Source of the DNA: Methanomicrobia archaeon
GTDB lineage: Archaea; Halobacteriota; Syntropharchaeia; Alkanophagales; Methanospirareceae
Length of the DNA stretch: 8,406 nucleotides
Assembly: GCA_016928455.1 (NCBI GenBank)
Contig: JAFGKP010000129.1
Span: 1 to 8,406, forward strand
Reading direction: 5' to 3'
Shown here: in pieces, positions 1 to 7,004 of the stretch
How positions within the stretch are numbered: position 1 is the stretch's first letter
Layout of the letters: each line of letters opens with the position of its first letter
The notes under the pieces: generated by a model
Database searches by the model: none
What the model was told of the DNA's origin: nothing
What the model saw: only the letters and a program-made list of their open reading frames with translations
Position numbers and translations under genes: made by a program

Positions 1-278
1 AGAAGGGTTGGAAAGAGTTGGAGCTCGGCTGTGTGGTCACCGAGCCGGGCAGTGCATCGTCCACGAAAACAGGCGAGTGGCGCTCGGTACGACCGATCCG
101 TGACAATACGAAATGCATCAAGTGTGGTGCATGCTACATCTATTGTCCAGAAGGGTGCATCCATGAGGATGAAGAGGGCTTCTTCGAGGCTGACCTCTAC
201 TATTGCAAAGGCTGTGGTATCTGCGCGCACGAGTGCCCTCGCGGTGTTATCGAGATGGTAGAGGAAGAGGAGGAATGA
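1..278 (+). CDS. porD: Pyruvate:ferredoxin oxidoreductase delta subunit, 5' partial
   Basis: Small 2[4Fe-4S] ferredoxin-like subunit that carries electrons from the TPP/iron-sulfur core of pyruvate:ferredoxin oxidoreductase to external ferredoxin. Two C-x2-C-x2-C-x3-C-P motifs are visible, the first starting at base 114 and the second at base 204. The reading frame is open to the left edge: the codons before the TTG at 18 read K-G-W-K-E, matching the usual PorD N-terminus (GWKEL...EPG...TG.WR..RP), so the true start lies a few codons outside the window and the TTG at 18 should not be taken as the start. The C-terminus is a run of glutamates whose GAG codons double as a strong Shine-Dalgarno-like sequence. 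porA and porB follow; porG, expected in this complex, is not in the window and may lie upstream. A VorD or other 2-oxoacid delta subunit is possible, but the neighbouring PorA favours pyruvate. Confidence 0.9.
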   Translation, partial: KGWKELELGCVVTEPGSASSTKTGEWRSVRPIRDNTKCIKCGACYIYCPEGCIHEDEEGFFEADLYYCKGCGICAHECPRGVIEMVEEEEE

Positions 279-365
279 ATGTCCCCGCTCTGGACGAACT
301 GCACTTCTCAGTTCTGCTCCATCACGCAGAAAACGAAACGGGAGGATTTGTCTGATAGAAGATGA
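279..365 (+). other. 28-codon reading frame bridging porD and porA
   Basis: An ATG directly follows the porD stop (TGA then ATG) and opens a frame of 28 codons. It ends in a TGA at 363-365 that overlaps the porA start as ATGA. GAGGAGG at 267-273 lies 5 nt upstream of this ATG, ideal ribosome-binding spacing. The peptide (begins MSPLWTNCTS, ends basic and acidic) resembles nothing I recognise. It may serve only to carry ribosomes from porD to porA by termination-reinitiation, or be chance. There is no evidence that a functional protein is made. Confidence 0.2.
341..345 (+). promoter_or_regulatory. Possible ribosome binding site for porA with long spacing
   Basis: GGAGG is the only purine-rich Shine-Dalgarno-like match before porA. 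It ends 16 nt before the ATG at 362, longer than the usual 5-9 nt. An in-frame TAG at 356-358 rules out an earlier start in the porA frame. Either spacing is relaxed here or porA is translated mainly by coupling to upstream reading. Confidence 0.3.
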
Positions 366-1549
366 CGAAAGGAAGAATAGTTGGATTAGAGGGTTCTTTT
401 GCCATCGCCGAAGCGGTACGAATGGCGAACGCGGATGTTATCTCAGCCTACCCCATTACGCCGCAGACACACATCGTCGAGCGCCTGGCGGAGATGATCG
501 CCGATGGCGAGTTAGATGCGGAGTTCATCTGTGTCGAATCTGAGCATTCTGCCATGAGCGCATGCGTCGGTGCCTCGGCAGCGGGCGCACGGGTGTTCAC
601 CTGTTCCGCAGGTCAGGGCCTGGAATTGATGCATGAGGTGCTCTACATACCCGCGTCAATGCGGCTCCCGGTGGTCGCCGTGGCTGCAAATCGGGCATTG
701 TCCGGGCCGCTTTCGGTCTGGTGCGATCATTCAGATGTTATGGCGCTACGTGATATCGGTTGGATCCAGATCTTCGCAGAGAACAATCAGCAGGCATTCG
801 ACCTCACCGTCTGCGCCTACCGGATGGCAGAAGATCAGGACGTACTCTTCCCCGCGATGGTCCACATCGACGGCTTTTATCTCTCTCATGTCATTGAGGA
901 CATGGAGCTGCCAGACGAAGCAGACGTTGCCGGTTTCATACCCGATTATGAGCATCCGTTCGCGTTGGATCCCGAGAAGCCGGTGAGCATGGGGTGCTAT
1001 GCCCCACCGTTCATCTATCTCGAAGCGAAGATGGCGCAGGAAGTCGCGTTTGAAGCGGCGAAGCCAAAGATCATGGAGGTCTGGAAGGCGTTTGGGGAGA
1101 CCTTCGGCAGATCTTACGAGCCTGTGGAGACCTATCGAATGGAGGACGCACACACTGCGCTGCTGACTATGGGAAGCATCAGTGAGAGTGCGATGCTGGC
1201 GATCGACGAACTGCGTTCAGAAGGAAAGGAAGTAGGCCTTATTCGTCTGCGCTTATGGCGACCGTTCCCGTTCCCCGAGTTCAGAGCGGCGGTCAAGAAT
1301 CTTGACTGTTTGGTGGTACTGGACCGTGCACTCTCCTATGGTATGGGCGGACCGGTCTGTGGCGAGGTGAAAGCGGCACTCTACGATAAGCGTAAGGATC
1401 TCTCGATTGTGAGCTTTATCGCGGGAATTGGCGGTCGCGACGTCACGTTAGATGAGTTCAAATACATGGTCAACCGTGGAGAGGAAAAAGCACGGATGGT
1501 TGCGTTGGGTGAAGTGCTCGAGCCCGAGATCATAGGGGTGAGGGAATGA
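362..1549 (+). CDS. porA: Pyruvate:ferredoxin oxidoreductase alpha subunit
   Basis: Catalytic alpha subunit of the cytoplasmic, oxygen-sensitive enzyme that interconverts pyruvate plus CoA with acetyl-CoA plus CO2, using ferredoxin. At 395 aa it has normal length for the family. The pyrimidine-binding domain carries YPITPQT at residues 30-36 and E61 in ESEHSA. N-R-A-L-S at 110-114 places R111 where pyruvate:ferredoxin oxidoreductases have the substrate-binding Arg, with T33 as the partner Thr. The HSDVMALRD stretch and the IDGF/LSH segment are also typical of PorA. These argue for pyruvate rather than the 2-oxoglutarate enzyme (KorA usually has a GGPSTG-type segment); a branched-chain 2-oxoacid enzyme is less well excluded. 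The start is the first ATG after an in-frame stop at 356-358. Its TGA overlaps the porB ATG by 4 nt, implying translational coupling. Confidence 0.93.
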   Translation: MTKGRIVGLEGSFAIAEAVRMANADVISAYPITPQTHIVERLAEMIADGELDAEFICVESEHSAMSACVGASAAGARVFTCSAGQGLELMHEVLYIPASMRLPVVAVAANRALSGPLSVWCDHSDVMALRDIGWIQIFAENNQQAFDLTVCAYRMAEDQDVLFPAMVHIDGFYLSHVIEDMELPDEADVAGFIPDYEHPFALDPEKPVSMGCYAPPFIYLEAKMAQEVAFEAAKPKIMEVWKAFGETFGRSYEPVETYRMEDAHTALLTMGSISESAMLAIDELRSEGKEVGLIRLRLWRPFPFPEFRAAVKNLDCLVVLDRALSYGMGGPVCGEVKAALYDKRKDLSIVSFIAGIGGRDVTLDEFKYMVNRGEEKARMVALGEVLEPEIIGVRE

Positions 1550-2514
1550 TGGCGGCGATGGGAGAAGAAGGAGAACGAAGCGAGCTTGAGGAAGCATCGA
1601 ACTTATTCACGCCACTGCTGCTCACGACGGATGAGAACTTTGCTCCCGGGCATCGTGCCTGCATCGGTTGCGGTGAGGCGCTTGCCGTTCGTCATGTCTG
1701 TAAAGCGCTCGGCACGAATGTGATCGTCGTGAACGCAACGGGCTGCATTGAGATCTTCTCGTCGCTGCTACCCCAGACCTCGTGGCGTATGCCCTGGATA
1801 CACACGCTCTTCGAGAATGTTGGTGCGGTCGTTTCCGGCGTCGAAGCGGCATATAAAGCGCAGATACGGAAGGGTAAAATCCCGGATCGCGGCGTTAAAT
1901 TCGTCGGGATCGCCGGTGATGGCGGCACCACGGATATTGGCTTACAGGCTTTATCAGGCGCGCTGGAGCGCGGCCATAACATCCTCTACTGTTGCTTTGA
2001 TAACGAGGCGTATATGAACACTGGCATTCAGCGGTCTTCATCGACACCCTACGGCGCCTGGACGACCACGGCGCCGGTGGGCAAGCGGAGTATCGGACAG
2101 ATGACCTGGAAAAAGAACATGCCGGAGATCGTCGTGGCACACCGGATTCCTTATGTGGCGACCGCATGTCCGTCGTATCCGCTCGATCTGATGGAGAAGG
2201 TGCAGAAAGGTCTGGAAACCGAAGGCCCCGCCTATCTGCATATACTCTCGGTTTGCCCCACCGGCTGGCGGAGCGCGCCGGAAGAGACGATCGAGATCGG
2301 CCGCCTGGCCGTTGAGACCGGTGTCTTCCCGCTGTACGAGGTGATCCACGGTGATTATCGCCTGAGTGTGGATTTCCCCGTGCTGAGGCCGGTGAAGGAC
2401 TATTTGCGGCGGCAGGGGCGATTCAGGCATCTGACAGAGAAGGACATCGACCGTATTCAAGCGCGGGTTGAGGAGGATTATGCGAAATTGCGTGAGAAAG
2501 CGGGGGCGAACTAA
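1546..2514 (+). CDS. porB: Pyruvate:ferredoxin oxidoreductase beta subunit
   Basis: TPP- and [4Fe-4S]-binding beta subunit (322 aa) that forms the active site with PorA. The thiamine diphosphate/Mg motif runs from GDGGTTDIG (residues 124-132) to DNEAYMNTG (152-160). Cluster ligands are C39 and C42 (CIGC in the GHRACIGCG signature), C67 in NATGC, and C237 in SVCPTGW, the four-cysteine arrangement of PorB. The ATG at 1546 overlaps the porA stop as ATGA and is preceded by GTGAGGG; a second ATG at 1549 and another at 1558 are alternatives. The roughly 20 residues before the FAPGHRACIGCG core are acidic and a little longer than in many relatives. Only one base separates its TAA from the next ATG, so it is probably cotranscribed with the FrhB-like gene. 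Confidence 0.94.
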   Translation: MMAAMGEEGERSELEEASNLFTPLLLTTDENFAPGHRACIGCGEALAVRHVCKALGTNVIVVNATGCIEIFSSLLPQTSWRMPWIHTLFENVGAVVSGVEAAYKAQIRKGKIPDRGVKFVGIAGDGGTTDIGLQALSGALERGHNILYCCFDNEAYMNTGIQRSSSTPYGAWTTTAPVGKRSIGQMTWKKNMPEIVVAHRIPYVATACPSYPLDLMEKVQKGLETEGPAYLHILSVCPTGWRSAPEETIEIGRLAVETGVFPLYEVIHGDYRLSVDFPVLRPVKDYLRRQGRFRHLTEKDIDRIQARVEEDYAKLREKAGAN

Positions 2515-2515
2515 C

Positions 2516-3634
2516 ATGGCGAGGGAAGCAGTTCCTAACGTGGGAGAAACGGCGGCGAAAAAATACGTGCGATTGCCTACGTTTCTTGAACGCGGTTTCA
2601 TGAATTTGGCGAACGAAGTAACAGCAAAGCGAATCTGCTGCCTCTGTGGCACCTGCGCGGCCTTTTGCGATAAGATTGAGATCGGTGAAAGCGAGGAAGG
2701 CAAACAGGAGCCGGTTTTTGTGGAGGACTACGACTCCGTCTGTGGACTCTGCTACACGTTCTGCCCGCGAACGTTCCTGCCACAGGAGGAGATCGAGCGG
2801 AGACTGTTCGGGACCATCCGCAGACGTGCAGAAGATGAACTGCTTGGTGTGTATCGGAGCGTTTATGCCGCTCGTGCACGGCGGGTCGAAATACTCGAGC
2901 ACGCTCAAGATGGTGGTGCGGTTACCGCCCTGCTCGCGTACGCGCTGGAAACCGGCTTACTCGATTGTGCCGTGATCACCACTTCGGACGAGCAATGGAG
3001 ACCGAAGACCAAGATAGCGCGAACTTCTAAGGAGTTACTTGAGGGTGCGGGCACGAAATACACGCTCTATCCGAGCGTCACGGGCGTACGAGACGCTCTG
3101 AATGCGGGCTGTGAGAAGATCGGGTTCGTGGGCTTGCCCTGTCAGATCCAGGGCTTGCGCAAGGTGCAGACCGCGAATCAGCCCTATGACCTTGGGATCG
3201 AGAAGGTTAAATTGATGATCGGCCTCTTCTGTATGGAGAACTTCACGCCTGAGCTCCTGGATTATGTGGCGAAACAGAGAAGCGGCGGCTCTATGAGCAG
3301 GATACGCAAGTTCGAAATTCGCGGTAAGGATTTATTCCTCTACGATCAGGAGCGGCAGGGGATTCCTTTACGTGAAATCAAGGATTACATTGGGGACGGC
3401 TGTTTGGTCTGCATGGACTATACCGCCGAACTTGCGGATCTCTCTGTCGGCTCGGTCGGCTCCGAAGAGGGTTGGTCCACGATTCTCGTACGCACAGAGC
3501 AAGGTGAAACGGTGCTCAAAGGTGCTCTGAATAGTGGTTATCTTGAAGCCACCAAGATAGCGCGCAACGAGTTGGAATCGATACAGAAGCTGGCGAAGCG
3601 GAAGAAGGAGAGCAACGCCAAGAGACGCTGGTGA
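2516..3634 (+). CDS. FrhB/FdhB-family coenzyme F420 oxidoreductase beta subunit-like protein
   Basis: 372-aa iron-sulfur flavoprotein of the FrhB/FdhB/FpoF group, whose characterised members pass electrons between FeS clusters, FAD and coenzyme F420. The N-terminal part has C41-x2-C44-x2-C47-x3-C51 and a second cluster-like motif with C76, C79, C83-P. The FrhB core follows: QDGGAVTALL (131-140), GLPCQIQGLRK with C209, and CLVCMDYTAELADLSVGS with C296/C299, all hallmarks of the family. The position expected for the first Cys of the second motif is D73. The start is set at the ATG one base after the porB TAA; an upstream in-frame ATG at 2468 would overlap porB by 47 nt and add residues that do not resemble the family. 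The context suggests a ferredoxin:F420 oxidoreductase or a dedicated electron partner of Por; that role is inferred. The C-terminal tail is strongly basic. Confidence 0.85.
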   Translation: MAREAVPNVGETAAKKYVRLPTFLERGFMNLANEVTAKRICCLCGTCAAFCDKIEIGESEEGKQEPVFVEDYDSVCGLCYTFCPRTFLPQEEIERRLFGTIRRRAEDELLGVYRSVYAARARRVEILEHAQDGGAVTALLAYALETGLLDCAVITTSDEQWRPKTKIARTSKELLEGAGTKYTLYPSVTGVRDALNAGCEKIGFVGLPCQIQGLRKVQTANQPYDLGIEKVKLMIGLFCMENFTPELLDYVAKQRSGGSMSRIRKFEIRGKDLFLYDQERQGIPLREIKDYIGDGCLVCMDYTAELADLSVGSVGSEEGWSTILVRTEQGETVLKGALNSGYLEATKIARNELESIQKLAKRKKESNAKRRW

Positions 3635-3651
3635 GTGGCCCTCCACGAGGA

Positions 3652-3690
3652 TAGCGCTGCCGAAAAGAGCAATAAAATGAGCGGCAGCTA
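3652..3690 (+). repeat. Imperfect inverted repeat after the por-frhB operon
   Basis: TAGCGCTGCCG (3652-3662) can pair with CGGCAGCTA (3682-3690) as a 9-bp stem with a 2-nt bulge and a 19-nt A-rich loop. It lies 17 nt after the frhB stop. A TTTTT run occurs at 3702-3706, 11 nt beyond the stem, so it could contribute to termination but is not a classic intrinsic terminator. Confidence 0.3.
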
Positions 3691-3700
3691 TAGCAGAACA

Positions 3701-3710
3701 GTTTTTATGT
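3701..3710 (+). promoter_or_regulatory. Possible archaeal TATA box for the protease gene
   Basis: The T/A-rich GTTTTTATGT is the best BoxA-like stretch in the 99-bp gap before the protease. It is centred about 28 bp before the ATG at 3734, which would place transcription start at or within a few bases of that codon. No Shine-Dalgarno sequence precedes the ATG, consistent with a leaderless or near-leaderless mRNA. The match to TTTAWATA is only partial. Confidence 0.3.
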
Positions 3711-3733
3711 TTGCGATGATGAAGATAAGCTAG

Positions 3734-5962
3734 ATGACGAGGAGAACTACTGTACTAACCGTAACCATCCTCAGCTCGTTCGTGCTGCTCGTGATTGTAG
3801 TGCCAGGCATCGCCGCAGAGATCGAATACGCGTCCCCTGACAGCGATCCGGGACGTGAGCTGGTGGCGCTCCAGCACTGGATCTACGAGCAGGGCTATAA
3901 TTATTCGGTTGCCGAGAACGCGATTACGCGACTCACGCCCGAGGAGCGTGCGACGCTCAGCGGCTACCGTCAGCTTGAGCCTCCGACCAAGCCACTTCCT
4001 GAGCATATTCGGTTCCGGCCAGCGGAAGAGCGCGGCAGAACCGAACTGCTGGCAGACTCGCCGCTTGAACAGCTACCCGTCTCGTACGATGCCATGGCAC
4101 TCGGCCACGTGACACCGGTCAGGAATCAAGGCGGCTGTGGCAGCTGCTGGATCTTCGCCGCGACTGCGGATCTCGAATCAGATATCCTGAGGAACGAGGG
4201 TCTAACGCTAGACTTCTCGGAGCAGGAAGTGGGTGACTGCAACATCTGGTCGAGCGTCGGCGGCTACGATTTCTGTAAAGGGGGCATCGGACTGATGACC
4301 GCGAACTACTTCACCCGGCAGGGCGGGGCAGCCGAGACCTGTCATCCGTATGTCGCAGCGACACGAACGTGCCGCGATTGCACGATCCTCAGAACCGTGG
4401 ATAACTGGCGCACTATTACAGATAGTTACGGCGAGACTCAGATCTACCAGATCAAGAACGCGATCCTGCAGTATGGTCCTGTATTCGCCACGATGTATTC
4501 AGGCGGAACAGGATTTGGCTGGTACAACAGTGGCGTATACGAATACTGGGGCCCCGGCCAGCCGAACCACGCGGTCCTCATCTTCGGCTGGAACGACGCA
4601 CTCCCGCATACTCACGGCACCGGGGCGTGGCTGATCAAGAACTCCTGGGGCACAAGCTGGGGCGCCCACGGACCATATCCGGGATGCGCATGGGTCGCTT
4701 TTGGCTCCGCAAACCTCGGTGACGATACCAGCGCGTTCGTCAGTTACGGGAATGCGGCCGATGAGCTCTTCTATCACGACGAATGCGGCTGGATGGGGTA
4801 CGTGAAGGGTTATGGCGAGCCGACCGCGTACGGTGCTGTGCGATTCATCCCGCAACAGGCACTAACGATAACTGCAGTAGACTTCTGGGCGATCGACACC
4901 AACATGGACTACGAGATCACAATATACGGGACCTTAACTGCTTATCCTAAATATTACACCTTTAGCGACCAGCTCGGGACCACTCAGACAGGAACCACGG
5001 CGGAGTGGGGCTACTATTCGATACCGCTCGAGACACCCGTGCCTTTAGACGCGGGCGACGATTTCATCATCAAGATCAAGTTCACCACGGGGAGATACGG
5101 ATATCCCATACCGATTGACTACTACACCGGTTCCTGGCCGGCGCGGTGGTCAGAAGTGGCAACGTTCTCGGGCGAGAGTTACATGAGCTGCGATGGCACG
5201 AATTTCACGAAGCCGTATAATTCGTATTCTGGCGAGTACTTTGATGTGGGCATACGAGCGCGAGCAGAGCTGCCGAATCAACCACCCACGGCCTTCATCG
5301 ATTCAATCACGCCCAACCCGTCGGTGCAAACGCTTGATCTCATCACGTTCTCGGGGAACGGTACGGATACCGACGGGATAGTGGTTGCGTACAACTGGAG
5401 CTCAAGCCTTGACGGATCTCTTAGCACAGCAGCATCGTTCGCCATTCCCGCTTCAAACCTGTCGGTAGGCACGCATATTATTTCCTTTCAGGTGCAGGAC
5501 AACGATGGGGTCTGGTCATCTGAAGTCATGGTAAATCTGACGATACTGCCCTTTGACCCATTCAGAATCTTCGATACCGGACCCGGCAGCTATCCGAGCA
5601 TCGCAGGCACACATAATGGCACCCTTCGGCCAAATCACTCGATGCTTGTCTCCAGGCTCCACACATATCCGTGTCCGGGCACCGGCGGTCACGCTGAATA
5701 CGTCCATATTTACGGGAACGGGCTCGATGAGAACGCTACGTGGAACGGCTACCACGACGACTGGCACACGATTATCTTCACCGAGCCGTTCATCCTGCAC
5801 GGTGGGACGACCTATAACTACGAGCTACGGTCCGGCTCGTATCCTCAGATCTTGAACGTTTCCAGCAAGATGGTGACCGGGGGGCTGATCACCTGCTCCT
5901 CGTTCGTGGATGCGAATGGAAATGCGTGCGTGGCCCGGATCCCCGCAATACAGCTGGAATGA
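3734..5962 (+). CDS. Secreted papain-family (C1) cysteine protease with lectin-like, PKD-like and unassigned C-terminal domains
   Basis: 742-aa predicted exported protease. Residues 1-28 form a signal peptide: TRR, a hydrophobic core at 7-23, then a likely cut after IAA. Residues 29 to about 112 look like a propeptide. The C1 domain (about 113-340) has the oxyanion Gln132, the QGGCGSCW motif with catalytic Cys138, His279 in PNHAVLIFGW and Asn303 in KNSWGTSWG, so all papain-type catalytic residues are present. Further cysteines (GDC, DFC, ETC) fit papain-like disulfides. Residues about 343-514 resemble the lectin-like beta domain found after C1 domains in bacterial and archaeal enzymes. Residues 515-605 are PKD-like (PPTA..., DTDG, DNDGVWS). 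Residues 608-742 (IFDTGPGSYPS..., HNGT...) are a domain I cannot assign, though similar segments seem to occur in archaeal surface proteins. No C-terminal membrane anchor is seen. The start is the first ATG after an in-frame TAG at 3731-3733. The role is probably extracellular protein degradation or processing; substrates are unknown. Confidence 0.9.
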   Translation: MTRRTTVLTVTILSSFVLLVIVVPGIAAEIEYASPDSDPGRELVALQHWIYEQGYNYSVAENAITRLTPEERATLSGYRQLEPPTKPLPEHIRFRPAEERGRTELLADSPLEQLPVSYDAMALGHVTPVRNQGGCGSCWIFAATADLESDILRNEGLTLDFSEQEVGDCNIWSSVGGYDFCKGGIGLMTANYFTRQGGAAETCHPYVAATRTCRDCTILRTVDNWRTITDSYGETQIYQIKNAILQYGPVFATMYSGGTGFGWYNSGVYEYWGPGQPNHAVLIFGWNDALPHTHGTGAWLIKNSWGTSWGAHGPYPGCAWVAFGSANLGDDTSAFVSYGNAADELFYHDECGWMGYVKGYGEPTAYGAVRFIPQQALTITAVDFWAIDTNMDYEITIYGTLTAYPKYYTFSDQLGTTQTGTTAEWGYYSIPLETPVPLDAGDDFIIKIKFTTGRYGYPIPIDYYTGSWPARWSEVATFSGESYMSCDGTNFTKPYNSYSGEYFDVGIRARAELPNQPPTAFIDSITPNPSVQTLDLITFSGNGTDTDGIVVAYNWSSSLDGSLSTAASFAIPASNLSVGTHIISFQVQDNDGVWSSEVMVNLTILPFDPFRIFDTGPGSYPSIAGTHNGTLRPNHSMLVSRLHTYPCPGTGGHAEYVHIYGNGLDENATWNGYHDDWHTIIFTEPFILHGGTTYNYELRSGSYPQILNVSSKMVTGGLITCSSFVDANGNACVARIPAIQLE

Positions 5963-5976
5963 AAGATGAAGAGCTG

Positions 5977-6957
5977 TTAGATCCGCAAACGGTCAACTTC
6001 CTCGTCCTCAAGAGGCGATACGGTGATTCGCATTCGCGGCCCTTCGCTTTCACGCCCGTATTCCACCACGATCGGGTCGGTACGAGCGTCCGAATACCGG
6101 GCTGTAAGCCGCGCCGCAAGCTTGATCGTCTCAGGATCGCTCGCCCCTTCTACGATTGTGATCGGACTCCCGCAATCCGGGACTTCAAACATATACGCGT
6201 TGGACATCTTCAGTGCTATCAGCAGCGAATTCTCACGCTCATTCCGGCCTACAATAATCTTCGCTATCCCGAAACGGAAATGCCGGCCCAGTCTCAATAT
6301 CTGGATGTCACGGTTCGTCACCCGCTCGGTGTGCTCAAACAGATCACGAACTTTCGCCGCGTATTCCTTATCGGTCAAGAGGCAGCCGCCCGCGGGCGCG
6401 GGGTATGCATCCTGGAGTCCGTACTGCTCAGCGAGTGCGATCTGCGGCTTCCGGCTCTTGCCCGAGATGCTGAGCAGCTTCTCGCGATCGATCCAGCCCT
6501 CACATTCAGGTATTGTCACTGGCAGGAGCTTTGCTGACAGGGGCCGCAGAATCAAATCCTCGAGACCTGCCTCGCGCTCCTCGAGCGTCAGCGCCTTGCG
6601 GTGCTGGCTCATTGGCCGCTCACCGAGCACGTCACCGGTGACAATGAATTTCGCACCGAGCACGTCAGCAATCCGTTTCGCTTCTTTGAGCAGGTAGATC
6701 CGGCAATCGATGCAGGGGTTCATGCCGGAGCCGTAGCCGTGTTTCGGGTTGCGAATGACCTCGAAGTAATCAGGTCCGACTTCAACTTTGAGGTGGGTAA
6801 TGTCGAACCGCTCAGCTATCTTGCTGGCGTAATCCACGTTCTCCGCGGTGAACGGTAAGACAAACGTGACAGCCACCACCTCGATGCCTTGATCCAGGAC
6901 CAGTTTCGTCGCCAGAATCGAGTCGAGCCCTCCTGATAGGAGCGTTAGCGCCTTCAT
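5977..6957 (-). CDS. PP-loop ATPase, ThiI/MnmA-like sulfur-transfer (tRNA thiolation-type) protein
   Basis: 326-aa protein with the adenylating PP-loop motif SGGLDS at residues 8-13 and a Rossmann-like HUP fold of the ThiI/MnmA type. Relatives are often annotated as tRNA thiouridylases or ThiI-like proteins. Other visible signatures are NPCIDC with C82 and C85, TGDVLGERPMSQH (107-119), RPLSAKLLP (138-146), GKSRKPQ (166-172) and PAGGCLLTD with C192. These cysteines could carry persulfide sulfur or bind a cluster. The C-terminal third (about 210-326), including GRHFRFG and VGRNERENS, resembles the NFACT-R-like RNA-binding segment seen in this family, favouring a tRNA substrate. I start at the ATG at 6957, where MKALTLLSGGLDS begins as in relatives; an upstream in-frame GTG at 6996 would add 13 non-conserved residues through the A9 tract. 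It lies 54 bp after thi4 on the same strand, so sulfur supply to thiazole synthesis is an alternative or additional role. Confidence 0.82.
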   Translation of the reverse strand: MKALTLLSGGLDSILATKLVLDQGIEVVAVTFVLPFTAENVDYASKIAERFDITHLKVEVGPDYFEVIRNPKHGYGSGMNPCIDCRIYLLKEAKRIADVLGAKFIVTGDVLGERPMSQHRKALTLEEREAGLEDLILRPLSAKLLPVTIPECEGWIDREKLLSISGKSRKPQIALAEQYGLQDAYPAPAGGCLLTDKEYAAKVRDLFEHTERVTNRDIQILRLGRHFRFGIAKIIVGRNERENSLLIALKMSNAYMFEVPDCGSPITIVEGASDPETIKLAARLTARYSDARTDPIVVEYGRESEGPRMRITVSPLEDEEVDRLRI

Positions 6958-6962
6958 GGGTC

Positions 6963-6971
6963 TTTTTTTTT
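6963..6971. other. Run of nine T (nine A on the minus strand)
   Basis: Homopolymer immediately upstream of the PP-loop gene, reading as A9 in its 5' leader (GCAAG, nine A, then GACCC before the ATG). It is a poor Shine-Dalgarno context. It is not followed by any gene on the plus strand that it could terminate, and no stem abuts it in the right order, so I do not call it a terminator. Confidence 0.5.
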
Positions 6972-6976
6972 CTTGC

Positions 6977-7004
6977 TCGCACGTGGTTATTCGCACGTGA
7001 TAAT
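6977..7004. repeat. Two tandem 14-bp repeats centred on CACGTG, candidate operator
   Basis: TCGCACGTGGTTAT (6977-6990) is followed directly by TCGCACGTGATAAT (6991-7004). The two units match at 12 of 14 positions, including a perfect 9-bp TCGCACGTG. Each contains the palindrome CACGTG, 14 bp apart, so the two sites are offset by a little more than one helical turn. They fill most of the 54-bp spacer between thi4 and the PP-loop gene. Operator function is inferred. Confidence 0.5.

Noticed and set aside
2468..2515. Earlier in-frame ATG for the FrhB-like gene
   Set aside because: It would overlap porB by 47 nt and add residues translated from an alternate frame of the conserved gene; the ATG one base after the porB stop fits operon spacing.
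2038..2703. 221-codon open frame on the minus strand across porB and frhB
   Set aside because: It lies antisense to two well-supported genes, shows no recognisable domain, and its length is explained by the codon bias of the G+C-rich opposite strand.
5926..6537. 203-codon plus-strand frame overlapping the protease end and antisense to the PP-loop gene
   Set aside because: The protein has no family features and both overlapping genes have clear motifs; it is a shadow frame.
6958..6996. Upstream GTG start for the PP-loop protein
   Set aside because: The extra 13 residues come through the A9 tract and repeats, while family members begin right at the MKALTLLSGGLDS-type sequence.
6963..7004. T9 run plus CACGTG/CACGTG hairpin as an intrinsic terminator
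   Set aside because: On the plus strand the T-run precedes the stem, and on the minus strand the run is A, so neither order gives stem-then-T; the 6-bp stem is also just a consequence of two palindromic sites.
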